DNA from: Chloroflexota bacterium
GTDB taxonomy: Bacteria; Chloroflexota; Anaerolineae; Anaerolineales; UBA4823
Length of the DNA: 64,000 nucleotides
Reading direction: 5' to 3'
NCBI GenBank assembly: GCA_029265355.1
Contig: JAJUJL010000017.1
Coordinates: 39,080-103,079, forward strand
A model generated the notes under the pieces. That model ran no database searches, was not told the DNA's origin, and saw nothing but the letters and a program-made list of their open reading frames with translations. Position 1 is the first letter of the stretch. Every line of letters begins with the position of its first letter. The translations under genes and the position numbers were made by a program. Positions 1 to 8,461 of the stretch are shown piece by piece.

Positions 1-2
1 CC

Positions 3-401
3 GGGCGTGTCATGCTGGAGCAAGGACGCGGTGTGATCATTAACCTGTCTTCCATCTACGGACTGACCGCCCCAGACCAGCGCCTGTACCAGAGGGAAGG
101 CAGACCACCCCAGTACAAGCCCGTGTATTACACAGTGACCAAAGCTGGCATCATCGGGCTGACCAGCTACCTGGCCGCTTACTACGCTGGCAAGAACATT
201 CGCGTCAACGCTCTCACGCCCGGCGGCGTATTCAATGGTCACGACGCAGCTTTCGTCCAGGCCTACTCCGCCAGAGCAATTCTGGGGCGCATGGCAGACA
301 AGCGTGATATGAACGGCGCGCTGCTGTTCCTGGCATCCGATGCCTCTGCTTACATGACCGGGGCAAACCTGATCGTTGATGGAGGTTGGACAACTTGGTA
401 A
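3..401 (+). CDS. SDR-family oxidoreductase, 3' part only (PtmA/LegA-like)
   Basis: This is the C-terminal ~132 residues of a short-chain dehydrogenase/reductase. The N-terminal Rossmann half lies upstream of the window, so the first ATG (position 12) is internal and not a start. Visible are the catalytic-serine strand INLSSIYG, the YxxxK pair in YYTVTKAG, the strand NIRVNALTPGG and the usual end GANLIVDGGW. From family knowledge, the SSIYG and PGGVF wording resembles the PtmA/LegA oxidoreductases of legionaminic-acid and flagellin-glycan loci, which fits the CMP-sugar synthetase and NeuB that follow. The substrate is inferred and the reaction is not provable here. It is probably the promoter-proximal part of the same operon. 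Confidence 0.85.
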   Translation, partial: GRVMLEQGRGVIINLSSIYGLTAPDQRLYQREGRPPQYKPVYYTVTKAGIIGLTSYLAAYYAGKNIRVNALTPGGVFNGHDAAFVQAYSARAILGRMADKRDMNGALLFLASDASAYMTGANLIVDGGWTTW

Positions 402-1018
402 AATCGCCCAAGGGTGTTTCCAGCGGCTTGCCGCGCACCGGACATTTCAGTTTCACACGCCCGGCAGAGCCGGGTGATTACTGCATCCTGCTGACGCCCG
501 CGCAGGATGCCTATCTGGAGCGACTGCGCCGGCACCAAATGGATCTACAGATGCTGTTCGGCGGGCGGCTGCCGGAGCCCACCCATCTCACCTGCAACCG
601 CTTTGAGGTGCCAGACAAGAAAAACCTCGACCTGTTGCAAAAAGCGCTCATCCACCGGTTATCAAAAGTAACCCCATTCACCCTGAAACCGATCGCCTAC
701 ATCCCTCAATACTCGCCGCTGCGCTTCACCCACATTCTCAAGTGGCAGGTCGAAGAAGATGACAATCTGCGCAACCTGCACAGGTTAATCGAAGAGGCGC
801 TGGAAGTTTCTAGCTCGACCTCGATGTATCCTCGTGGCTGGACCTCCACGCTGGTAACCGCATTGGAGGAAATCCAACCCGTCAAACTCAACTCGCACGC
901 GATTTCGATACCGTTTTGTGACCCGCTCTTCACTGTCGGCGAAGTGCTGATCACCCATATTCGCGGCAAGAACGATTTCCAACCCATTGCCTGGATTCCC
1001 CTCTCAGGTGCTCCATGA
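395..1018 (+). CDS. Hypothetical protein, possibly a degenerate 2H-phosphoesterase (2'-5' RNA ligase-like)
   Basis: A protein of about 207 residues. A GGAGG box at 381-385 sits 9 bases before a TTG at 395, which I take as the start; another TTG at 386 is too close to the box. The start overlaps the stop of the SDR, and the 3' end overlaps the next ATG (ATGA). The first half carries PTHLTCNRFEV, which looks like the first HxT motif of the 2H phosphoesterase fold. The expected second HxT is replaced near WTSTLVTALEEI, so the histidine is missing. The family is a tentative call made from one motif and overall size. Translational coupling on both sides suggests a role with the CMP-sugar genes. 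Confidence 0.6.
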   Translation: MVKSPKGVSSGLPRTGHFSFTRPAEPGDYCILLTPAQDAYLERLRRHQMDLQMLFGGRLPEPTHLTCNRFEVPDKKNLDLLQKALIHRLSKVTPFTLKPIAYIPQYSPLRFTHILKWQVEEDDNLRNLHRLIEEALEVSSSTSMYPRGWTSTLVTALEEIQPVKLNSHAISIPFCDPLFTVGEVLITHIRGKNDFQPIAWIPLSGAP

Positions 1019-1752
1019 AAACGCTGGCCTTGATCCCCGCCCGCGGGGGTTCAAAAAGCATTCCACATAAGAATATCCGCAATTTCGCCGGGCACCCATT
1101 GATCGCGTTCAGCATCGCCGCAGCGCTGGCCTGCGAGTCGATCGAGCGGGTGATTGTATCCACCGACGATGCTCAAATCGCGGCCGTGGCTCGCCAGTAC
1201 GGCGCTGAGACGCCTTTCCTTCGCCCAGCCGAATTTGCCCAGGATCACACCCCTGACTTGCCGGTTTTTCAGCATGCCTTGCGCTGGCTGAGCGATCAAG
1301 AAGGCTACCACCCCGATATCGTCGTGCAGTTGCGTCCCACATCTCCCCTGCGCCGGGTGCAGCACATCGATGGTGCAGTTTATCGCTTGATGGAGAGACC
1401 AGATGCTGACTCGGTGCGCACGGTGTGCGTTCCCTTTCAAAACCCATTCAAAATGTGGCGCATCGGCGCGGATGGCCTGATGCAGCCGCTGTTGCAAACC
1501 GAATTCAAAGAAGCTTACAACATGCCCCGCCAGGCGTTGCCAGAGGTCTACTGGCAAACCGGCTATGTGGATGCCGCCTGGGCGGAAACCATTCTTGAGA
1601 AAAATTCTATGACCGGAGAGCGCATACTGCCCCTGGTGATCGATCCGAGCGAGTGGATCGATATCGATTCGCCCGACGATTGGCGCCGGGCGGAGCGCAT
1701 GCTCGAAAATCATGAGATCACCTGGGACGATTTAGGCTTCAGCTTAGGCTGA
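1015..1752 (+). CDS. neuA: CMP-nonulosonate cytidylyltransferase (acylneuraminate cytidylyltransferase family)
   Basis: A 245-residue NTP-transferase-fold enzyme expected to couple CTP to a nonulosonic acid, giving the CMP-sugar donor used by sialyltransferase-like enzymes in the cytoplasm. The N terminus has the nucleotide-binding IPARGGSKSIPHKNI motif. Later come VVQLRPTSPLRR, which contacts sugar/nucleotide, and EWIDIDSPDDWRRAE, the acidic C-terminal metal-site region typical of the family. The length is normal. ATG at 1015 overlaps the preceding stop. It lies directly upstream of the NeuB homologue, the usual pairing. Which sugar it activates (sialic, legionaminic, pseudaminic or other) cannot be read from the sequence. 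Confidence 0.92.
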   Translation: MKTLALIPARGGSKSIPHKNIRNFAGHPLIAFSIAAALACESIERVIVSTDDAQIAAVARQYGAETPFLRPAEFAQDHTPDLPVFQHALRWLSDQEGYHPDIVVQLRPTSPLRRVQHIDGAVYRLMERPDADSVRTVCVPFQNPFKMWRIGADGLMQPLLQTEFKEAYNMPRQALPEVYWQTGYVDAAWAETILEKNSMTGERILPLVIDPSEWIDIDSPDDWRRAERMLENHEITWDDLGFSLG

Positions 1753-1790
1753 GGTCTCTGCTTCAGCCCATCAGTCCTGGCGGAGGAAAA

Positions 1791-3698
1791 ATGCCTGTCA
1801 TCAAAATTGGAGATCGCCTGGTAGGCGATGGACAACCCACTTACATCATCGCCGAGATCGGCGTAAACCACAACGGAATTCTGGACCTGGCCATCGAATT
1901 GATCGACGCCTCGGTGGATGCCGGTGCGGATGCGGTCAAGTTTCAAAAACGGCAGCTCGACCAGTTGTACTCGAAGAAGTACCTGGATAACGCCAACGCC
2001 GGGGAGAAGACGCTGCGCTACCTGCTGCCCATTCTGCAGCGCGTGGAGCTGCCCGACGAAGCCTACTATCGTATTCTGGATTATTGCAAGAAAAAAGGCA
2101 TCACCTTTATGTGCTCTGCCTTCGATCCCGTCAGCGCCGATTTCCTGGCCGAGCTGGGTGTACCGGCGTACAAAGTGGCCTCGGCTGACTTGACCAATAT
2201 TCCGCTGCTCGATCACCTGGCCAGCAAGGGCAAGCCCTTGATTCTCTCAACCGGTATGTCGCGCATCGAGGAAGTGGAATTTACCGTCAACTTCCTGAAA
2301 CAGCGCCAGGTCGATTTTGCGCTGCTGCACTGCAACAGCACCTACCCGGCGGCCTTCGAAGACATCAACCTGCGCTTTATGGAGCAATTGCGCCGCTTTG
2401 GCGTACCGGTGGGTTATTCTGGGCACGAGCGCGGCATCGCTGTTTCGACCGTGGCCTCTGCGCTCGGCGCCAGCATCATCGAACGCCACATCACCCTCGA
2501 TCGCACCATGGACGGCCCCGACCATGCTGCCAGCCTGGAACCACACGGCTTCAAGAAGATGGTGCGCGACATCCGCCAGGTAGCGATGGCGCTTGGCACC
2601 GGTGAGGAGAAATTCATCTCCCGCGGCGAAATTCTGAACCGGGAGGTACTGGGCAAGAGCCTGGTTGCCACCCGGCGAATCGAGCCTGGTGAACCGATCA
2701 CAGCCAGCCTGATCCGGGTCAAAGGCCCTGCACTCGGACTTTCGCCCCAGCGCTATCCAGAGCTGGTTGGGCGCATCGCTGAGCGGGTGATCGAAGAGGA
2801 CGAGCCATTCCTCGAACGCGACCTGGGACTGGAGATTCGCCTGGATGTCGAGCATACCCTACCGATGGAATATGGTTTCACCGTGCGCTTCCGAGATTAC
2901 GACGAAATGCTGGCATACCAGCCGAAGATGCTGGAATTCCACTTCACCGACCAGGACCTTGATGAAACTTACCCGGGCACACAGCACAATCTCAAGCTGG
3001 TGGTGCACGCTCCCGAGTTCTGGGAGCGCACCCTGGTAGACCTGTGTTCCCTGGACGAGCGCCAGCGGCAAGACTCGGTCGCCTTGATGCAAAAATCCAT
3101 CAACCTGACCCGCACCATCGCCCCCTATTTCGTGGGCACGCCCAAGGTGATCATCCATCCGGGTGCAATGAGCCTGGATCATCCCATCACCGATCGCCAG
3201 CGGCTGTACGATAACCTGCGCCGCTCGGTGCAGGAGCTGGATTACCAGGGTGTGGAGCTGCTGCTCGAGAACTTGCCGCCGCACCCCTGGTATTTTGGCG
3301 GGCAGTGGTTGACCAACGCCTTTATGGATGCTTACGAAATCCGCGAGTTTATCACCTCGTTGGGCCTGAATATGTGCTTCGACACCTCCCACTCGAAGCT
3401 GTATTGCAACTGGGCGCACGTCGATTTCTACGAGCAAGTGCGCGTGCTGCTGCCCTATGTGCGCCACCTGCACCTGGCGGACGGCGCTGGTTTAGATGGC
3501 GAGGGGTTACAAATTGGCGAAGGCACCATTGATTGGGTGCACTTCTTCGAGGTGATTGGGGACTATCACGGCACCATGATCCCTGAAATCTGGCGAGGGC
3601 ACCAGCGCCAGGGCGAAGGGTTTCTGATTGCCATCCAACGTCTCTCTGACGCTTATTTCAAAGCGCACCAGAAGTTGGGTCAATCCGCGCAGGCCTGA
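1791..3698 (+). CDS. NeuB-type nonulosonate synthase fused to a xylose-isomerase-like TIM barrel
   Basis: A 635-residue two-enzyme fusion. Residues ~1-280 are a NeuB barrel: EIGVNHNG at 22-29, then GYSGHERG and ERHITLDRTMDGPDH. It is expected to condense phosphoenolpyruvate with a hexosamine-type sugar to a nine-carbon acid. Residues ~285-345 are the antifreeze-like SAF domain (LVATRRIEPGEPIT). Ordinary NeuB stops there at ~340-350. Residues ~350-625 add a second TIM barrel of the AP-endonuclease-2/sugar isomerase class with probable metal ligands in LLENLPP, CFDTSHSK, RHLHLADGAG and MIPEIWRGH. A strong GGAGG lies before the ATG. The added barrel could epimerise or isomerise the precursor sugar or product; this is inference. 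Confidence 0.92.
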   Translation: MPVIKIGDRLVGDGQPTYIIAEIGVNHNGILDLAIELIDASVDAGADAVKFQKRQLDQLYSKKYLDNANAGEKTLRYLLPILQRVELPDEAYYRILDYCKKKGITFMCSAFDPVSADFLAELGVPAYKVASADLTNIPLLDHLASKGKPLILSTGMSRIEEVEFTVNFLKQRQVDFALLHCNSTYPAAFEDINLRFMEQLRRFGVPVGYSGHERGIAVSTVASALGASIIERHITLDRTMDGPDHAASLEPHGFKKMVRDIRQVAMALGTGEEKFISRGEILNREVLGKSLVATRRIEPGEPITASLIRVKGPALGLSPQRYPELVGRIAERVIEEDEPFLERDLGLEIRLDVEHTLPMEYGFTVRFRDYDEMLAYQPKMLEFHFTDQDLDETYPGTQHNLKLVVHAPEFWERTLVDLCSLDERQRQDSVALMQKSINLTRTIAPYFVGTPKVIIHPGAMSLDHPITDRQRLYDNLRRSVQELDYQGVELLLENLPPHPWYFGGQWLTNAFMDAYEIREFITSLGLNMCFDTSHSKLYCNWAHVDFYEQVRVLLPYVRHLHLADGAGLDGEGLQIGEGTIDWVHFFEVIGDYHGTMIPEIWRGHQRQGEGFLIAIQRLSDAYFKAHQKLGQSAQA

Positions 3699-3716
3699 AA
3701 CCCGCGACCGCAAGAC

Positions 3717-5411
3717 ATGCCAACCCCCCAAAAACTGCTCAACCGACTGAGCCAGCGCGCCTCTGGCTGGCGTAACCAGCTCCGGCAACGCCGCCGCATC
3801 GCCCAGCTCGCCCGCCAGGTGGCTGAAAACGCCCCGCCGCCGACACAGTCAGCGCCGGTGGTAGTATTCAACGCCTCCACACGCCTCTCCGACTTGAGCC
3901 TGAATGCCGCCTTCTCGCTGCTGACCTCTTGGAGCTTGCGCTTGAGCGGCGTGCCGGTGGTGCAATTCAACTGCCAGCGCGGTATGAGCCAGTGCGTACT
4001 GGGCAGCGCCTATGCCTTGAGTACTCGCCTGCAAGATTACCCCGGGCCGCCGCCGTGCGACACTTGCATCGCACAATCCAAGCGCCTGTACGCTGGCGGA
4101 GACGTGCACGCCTTCCATTACCGGGTTGACCAGGATTTGGCGGCGAAACTGGCGGAACTGGATGTGCCCGCCCTGAGCAATTTCGAATATCTGGCTGAAG
4201 GAGAGTTCTCCGCGCCAGCTCCCCTCGGGCGCCTGGTGCTACCCTCCATCCGCTGGGCCTTGCGCCGCCATACGCTCCCAGACGACGAACCCACACGCTA
4301 CCTGCTGCGTGAGTACATCCAATCAGCCTACCAGGTGGCAAGGCAGTTTGCCGAACTCATACGGCGCATCCAGCCGCAGTGCGCGGTGATCTTCAACGGC
4401 GTGATGTATCCAGAAGCAGCCGCCCGCTGGGCCGCGCGCCAGCTTGGGTTGCCCACCGTTGCCCATGAGGTTGGTTTTACTCAGTATTCAACCTTCTTCA
4501 CCGCAGGCGAGCCAACTGCCTATCCAATACACCTGCCCAGCGATTTCGAGCTCAACGCCGAGCAAAACGCCCGCCTGGACGACTACCTGAGCAAGCGCTT
4601 CCAGGGCAAGTTCACCATGGCAGGCATCCAGTTTTGGCCTGAAATGCGCGGCCTGGATGCTGCCTTCCTGGAAAAAGCGGCTCGCTTTCGGCAAATCGTG
4701 CCGGTCTTTACCAACGTGGTGTACGACACCAGCCAGGTACACGCCAATGTCATCTTTCCCCACATGTTTGCCTGGCTCGACCTGGTGCTGAAAGTGATCC
4801 GCGATCATCCGCATACGCTGTTTGTGATCCGCGCTCACCCTGACGAGATGCGCCCTGGCACAGCCAAGCAATCCAACGAGAGCGTGCGCCAGTGGGTGCA
4901 GACGAACCGGGTGGACCAGATGGATAACGTGGTCTTTATCGACTCGCAGGAGTACATCAGCTCATACGAGTTGATCCAGCGCGCCAAATTTGTCATGGTC
5001 TATAATTCCTCGATCGGTATGGAAGCAGCGCTGATGCACAAGGCTGTCTTATGCGGCGGGAAAGCGCGCTACACGCAGTATCCGATCGTTTTCTTCCCGC
5101 ACAGCCCCGAAGCGTACGAACAGCAAGCGCAAGCATTTCTGCAGGCTGAGCAGGTGATTGTCCCAACAGAATTCACGCGCAATGCCCGCCGCTTTTTGTA
5201 TTACCAGCTCTATCGCGCCTCTTTGCCGATGAGCAATTACCTGCAAGTTGCGCAGCGCAAAGGTTTTGTGGAGCTGCGCGACTTCTCCTGGCAAGACTTA
5301 CTGCCAGAACGCTCGCCCACCATGCAAGTGCTGCACGCCGGCATTCTGCATGGGCAGCCTTTCCTGATGCCGGAAGAAGACTTGCAGCAGAGCGAGCCCC
5401 GTTCCGCCTAG
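3717..5411 (+). CDS. Capsule polysaccharide biosynthesis-type glycosyltransferase
   Basis: A 564-residue cytoplasmic protein with a very basic N terminus (residues ~5-40), suggesting binding to acidic membrane or polymer. The centre has a CDTC cysteine pair and long helices. The C-terminal half shows VIRAHPDEMRPG and VYNSSIGMEAALMHKAV. That pair of motifs is typical of Capsule_synth (KpsC/KpsS-like, GT-B fold) proteins, where the HP-x-E and SS/E-A region binds a CMP- or UDP-sugar. With CMP-sugar genes immediately upstream, a transferase using the CMP-nonulosonate is plausible but unproven. The spacing to the gene before is 18 bases, so it is very likely the same transcript. Confidence 0.75.
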   Translation: MPTPQKLLNRLSQRASGWRNQLRQRRRIAQLARQVAENAPPPTQSAPVVVFNASTRLSDLSLNAAFSLLTSWSLRLSGVPVVQFNCQRGMSQCVLGSAYALSTRLQDYPGPPPCDTCIAQSKRLYAGGDVHAFHYRVDQDLAAKLAELDVPALSNFEYLAEGEFSAPAPLGRLVLPSIRWALRRHTLPDDEPTRYLLREYIQSAYQVARQFAELIRRIQPQCAVIFNGVMYPEAAARWAARQLGLPTVAHEVGFTQYSTFFTAGEPTAYPIHLPSDFELNAEQNARLDDYLSKRFQGKFTMAGIQFWPEMRGLDAAFLEKAARFRQIVPVFTNVVYDTSQVHANVIFPHMFAWLDLVLKVIRDHPHTLFVIRAHPDEMRPGTAKQSNESVRQWVQTNRVDQMDNVVFIDSQEYISSYELIQRAKFVMVYNSSIGMEAALMHKAVLCGGKARYTQYPIVFFPHSPEAYEQQAQAFLQAEQVIVPTEFTRNARRFLYYQLYRASLPMSNYLQVAQRKGFVELRDFSWQDLLPERSPTMQVLHAGILHGQPFLMPEEDLQQSEPRSA

Positions 5412-5440
5412 AGCGCATATCGTTCATGGATGGAGATCTG

Positions 5441-6379
5441 ATGGGTATGGCAATCCCTCCCAACACCGCCCAGGCCGACAGGTTGAAAGACCGAATCGAG
5501 ATCCTTTCTGTAGAGCTGCTCGAGCAGCAGCGCCCACTGGTGACGCGGCTGCGTCGCCTGGCGCGCTCACTGCACCTGGAGTTCGGCTGGCATTATCTGC
5601 TCGACCTGAGCTGGATTCTCTCGCAGGTGGGCAACACCCGCAGCGCCAGCAGCGCTCCGCTGCGCATCCTCGACGCTGGCGCTGGCACCGGACTGATCCA
5701 GTGGTACCTGGCAGAGCAAGGCGCTGAAGTGATCAGCGTCGACCGCATGAGCCGGGCGCACTTACCCTTGCGCTTCCGCCAGCGCTTTCGCGTCCAGGGC
5801 CTGCGCAAGCAGGATCTTGCCCCCACCCGCCAGGTCTTCCAGAATAATTGGAAAGGGGCGGGCAAACTACAGGTTAAGCTCGTCAACCAGCTCAAGGAGC
5901 TGAGCAGCCTGGCGAATCTGCACCGCTCGGCCGGCAAGGTGTTTATTTACAACCAGGATCTGCGCAACCTGGCAGATATCCCCGACAACAGCATCGATGT
6001 GGTGGTATCTGTGTCCGCCCTGGAGCACAACCCGCCGGAAGACCTTCCCCTGGTGCGAGCGGAACTGCTGCGCGTGCTGCGTCCCGGCGGCGCGCTGCTG
6101 GCAACCTTGTGCGCCGCAGAGCAACAGGACTGGTTTCACCAGCCCTCGCAGGGCTGGTGCTACACCGACGCCAGCCTGCGACGGTTGTTTGCCCTTGCAG
6201 AAGATGTCCCATCCAATTACGACCGCTATGCCGAGCTATTCCAGGCATTGCGCGGCTGCGAAGAGCTGCGCAAAAACCTGGCGCGTTTTTACTACCGCTC
6301 CGGGGAAGGTGGTATGCCCTGGGGAGTTTGGGATCCTAAATACCAGCCGGTGGGTGTTTGCAAAACCAAGGCCGGGTAG
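5441..6379 (+). CDS. Class I SAM-dependent methyltransferase
   Basis: About 312 residues. An ATG also occurs at 5426, but GGAG at 5432-5435 lies five bases before the ATG at 5441, so 5441 is preferred. SAM-binding motif I is LDAGAGTGLIQWYL, followed by the acidic VISVDRM, the IPDNSIDVVVSVSALEH segment and LRPGGALLATL, the standard Methyltransf_11 order. An insertion between motif I and the EH motif (about 60 residues rich in Lys/Arg) may recognise the acceptor. It probably methylates a sugar or nucleotide-sugar in the cytoplasm. The stop codon TAG is the first part of a small hairpin repeat at 6379-6399. Confidence 0.85.
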   Translation: MGMAIPPNTAQADRLKDRIEILSVELLEQQRPLVTRLRRLARSLHLEFGWHYLLDLSWILSQVGNTRSASSAPLRILDAGAGTGLIQWYLAEQGAEVISVDRMSRAHLPLRFRQRFRVQGLRKQDLAPTRQVFQNNWKGAGKLQVKLVNQLKELSSLANLHRSAGKVFIYNQDLRNLADIPDNSIDVVVSVSALEHNPPEDLPLVRAELLRVLRPGGALLATLCAAEQQDWFHQPSQGWCYTDASLRRLFALAEDVPSNYDRYAELFQALRGCEELRKNLARFYYRSGEGGMPWGVWDPKYQPVGVCKTKAG

Positions 6380-6399
6380 GACAAGCTTTTTGCTTGCCC
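6379..6399. repeat. Stop-linked hairpin repeat, copy 1
   Basis: An 8-base arm GGACAAGC, a 5-base loop TTTTT and a return arm GCTTGCCC, with one mismatch. The first arm base is the G of the upstream TAG stop. The same design recurs at 14226-14246 and 15269-15289. No T-tract follows, so a standard intrinsic terminator is not indicated. Confidence 0.7.
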
Positions 6400-6451
6400 C
6401 ATCTAGACCGGATGGCAGCTCATCCCAACCGTTTTTTGAGGAGATCATAGC

Positions 6452-6703
6452 ATGGACGATATAAAAACAGCCCTGACCAGGCAAATCCAAAACTTGCTGG
6501 TGGAGGCCTTGAAAGCCTCGCCAGAGATGGTCACGCCGGAGTTGTCGTTTGGCGACCTGCCGCAGTGGGATTCGATGGGCCACATGGAGGTCATGTTGGC
6601 GTTGGAGCTGCACTACGGTGTGGAGATCAATGCCGACACCATCGCCAACCTGGTCAGTATCCCCGCCATCTGCAGCTACCTGGAGGCGAACGGACATGCC
6701 TGA
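6452..6703 (+). CDS. Acyl carrier protein
   Basis: An 83-residue acidic carrier protein. The phosphopantetheine attachment serine is in WDSMGHMEVML at about residue 38, in the expected spot at the start of helix II, followed by a normal third helix region (TIANLVSIPAICSYL). GAGGAG sits about nine bases upstream of the ATG. The 3' end overlaps the next gene by eight bases, so the two proteins are translationally coupled. The partner is an amino acid:carrier-protein ligase rather than a fatty-acid or polyketide enzyme, so this carrier most likely holds an aminoacyl thioester. No ketosynthase is nearby. Confidence 0.92.
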   Translation: MDDIKTALTRQIQNLLVEALKASPEMVTPELSFGDLPQWDSMGHMEVMLALELHYGVEINADTIANLVSIPAICSYLEANGHA

Positions 6704-7949
6704 AATCACGCTCGAGATTGTGCCAGCAGTTGTCATCCCAACCCACCTGACCGGCGAGGTGCAGTCCAAGCTGGCGTATGTGGACCAGGGGATCGCAAAA
6801 GCGGTTGTATCGGCAGATGGTTTGCACATCACCCTGCACCTGCATCAGCAGCCAAATAGCGCCGAACGCTCTCGTCTGGAAGAAAAAGTGCAGCGCGTGG
6901 TTACCAGCCTGGCGCGCGGCGCCATCCAGCCCAAAGTGCAGGTGCTGGAAGACTTCATGGATAGGCCGGTTCGATACCACCAGGATCCAAACGATGTTCT
7001 TTTGGCGCGCGGTGAAATGAGCCAGGAAGCCCAGGGGATCTTCACCCTGGGTCCGTTGGTCACCCGGCTCATCGAGTTCTTCGAAAATCAATTCCTGGGA
7101 CTGGCAGCCTCCTTCAATGCTGCGCCATACCGCTTCCCGACGCTCATTCCGGCGCGCTACCTGGAGCGCGTCAACTACTTTCGCGCCTTCCCCCATTCGC
7201 TCAGCTTTGCCACCCACCTGCGCGAGGACCTGGATGTGATCGATGATTTTGCCCAGCACGCTGCCTGCGATCATGAACACCTCCTCGGAGCTTTGAACAC
7301 GTCGGCTGAATCGTTCGCCCCTATTCAAACGCTGCTTTCACCAGCGGTGTGCTACCACCTGTACTTCTCCCTGGCAGACAAACCGCTGCCAGGCGGGCAA
7401 CTTGTTGCTACCGCGGTGGGCAACTGCTTCCGCTATGAATCCTTCAACCTGCGTTCATTGGAGCGCCTGTGGAATTTCACCATGCGCGAGATCATCTTCG
7501 TTGGTTCGAAGGATTTCGTGCTGCAAAACCGCGAGCTTGCCCGCCAGGAAATGGCGCAGCGCCTGGAAAAAATCGGCCTGGCGTACCGGGTGGAAAGCGC
7601 CAACGATCCTTTCTTCATCGGTGAATTCCGCAAGCAGGCCGCTTTCCAATCTGCCTTCCAACTCAAGTACGAGATCCGCGCCAGCTTGCCGTTCAAAAAC
7701 GCCACCCTGGCGGTTGGTTCGTATAACTACCACCAGGATTTCTTCGGTCGCAACCTGAACATCAGCCTGCCGGACGGGTCGGGCGCGCCCGCCGGGGCGC
7801 CCGTGCACACCGGCTGCGTCGCCTTCGGCCTGGAGCGCATGGCCTACGCCTTCCTGGCGCAGTTCGGGCCGGAACCTGCAAACTGGCCGGCAGTGGTGCG
7901 CGATTGGATTAAAACCAGCGCCGCTCCCCAAAACCCTGGAGGCGCTTGA
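6696..7949 (+). CDS. Amino acid:[carrier protein] ligase, class II aaRS-like, with N-terminal extension
   Basis: A 417-residue homologue of the seryl-tRNA-synthetase-like amino acid:carrier-protein ligases, which adenylate a small amino acid and load it on the phosphopantetheine of a carrier protein rather than on tRNA. Motif 2 is CFRYE at 244-248 and motif 3 is FGLERM. Cys219 (SPAVCYH), Glu265 (FTMRE) and Cys374 (HTGCVAFG) match the three catalytic zinc ligands of the Bradyrhizobium enzyme, with similar spacing as I recall it. ANDPFF and NYHQDFFGR are further family marks. Residues 1-~115 are extra relative to the ~300-residue family norm and unrecognised. I chose ATG 6696 because GGAGG lies at 6682-6686. 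No tRNA-binding arm is seen. Confidence 0.9.
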   Translation: MPEITLEIVPAVVIPTHLTGEVQSKLAYVDQGIAKAVVSADGLHITLHLHQQPNSAERSRLEEKVQRVVTSLARGAIQPKVQVLEDFMDRPVRYHQDPNDVLLARGEMSQEAQGIFTLGPLVTRLIEFFENQFLGLAASFNAAPYRFPTLIPARYLERVNYFRAFPHSLSFATHLREDLDVIDDFAQHAACDHEHLLGALNTSAESFAPIQTLLSPAVCYHLYFSLADKPLPGGQLVATAVGNCFRYESFNLRSLERLWNFTMREIIFVGSKDFVLQNRELARQEMAQRLEKIGLAYRVESANDPFFIGEFRKQAAFQSAFQLKYEIRASLPFKNATLAVGSYNYHQDFFGRNLNISLPDGSGAPAGAPVHTGCVAFGLERMAYAFLAQFGPEPANWPAVVRDWIKTSAAPQNPGGA

Positions 7950-8461
7950 TGGCAGAACCGGTCCAGACGGTCTCGTACCGGGAAGCAACGGAAGCCGATT
8001 TCCCGGTCATTAAAGGCATGTACGAGCAGCTCAACAGCTACTTTTACCAGGTGGGCTACCGCCTGCCGCACCCGGAGAATGTGGGCGAGATCTGGCTGGA
8101 TTCTTTTCGCCGCACGCTGGGTCGATTCAGCAATGTGCATGTCGCCGAGATGGAAATCGATGGACAAAAACAGGTGGTTGGGTTCATGCTGTGCCGGCTG
8201 AAGCGCGTGCCAGCTTACATGGGAGGCGTCATAGTGGGCGAGTTGAGCGACATGTGGATCGATGGGCGCGCCCGGCGCATGGGCATCGGCGATAAGCTCT
8301 CCCGCCTGGCAATCGAATGGATGCGCCAGCAAGGCGCACATTCGATTGAGATCCAGGTGCTGAAGGATAACGAGGCCAGTTGGAAGCTGTACGAGCGCAT
8401 GGGCTTCAAACTGGAATTTCGTGTTGGCAGGCTGTTGTGGGACGAGTATGAAGAAGGTTGA
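7949..8461 (+). CDS. GNAT-family N-acyltransferase
   Basis: A 170-residue GNAT domain with the CoA-pyrophosphate loop in ARRMGIGDKL and the C-terminal strand-helix IEIQVLKDNEASWKLYERMGF. GGAGG at 7938-7942 is six bases before the ATG, which overlaps the ligase stop (TGATG). Its place between the carrier-protein ligase and an AAC(3)-fold enzyme suggests it acylates a sugar amine or the transferred aminoacyl group. The donor could be acetyl-CoA or the aminoacyl carrier protein; some GNAT and related enzymes use carrier proteins. The substrate is not readable from the sequence. Confidence 0.85.
   Translation: MAEPVQTVSYREATEADFPVIKGMYEQLNSYFYQVGYRLPHPENVGEIWLDSFRRTLGRFSNVHVAEMEIDGQKQVVGFMLCRLKRVPAYMGGVIVGELSDMWIDGRARRMGIGDKLSRLAIEWMRQQGAHSIEIQVLKDNEASWKLYERMGFKLEFRVGRLLWDEYEEG

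Noticed and set aside
1051..1713. Long antisense open frame opposite the cytidylyltransferase, and many similar ones elsewhere
   Set aside because: They follow the codon pattern of the plus-strand gene, have no family motif and no ribosome site.
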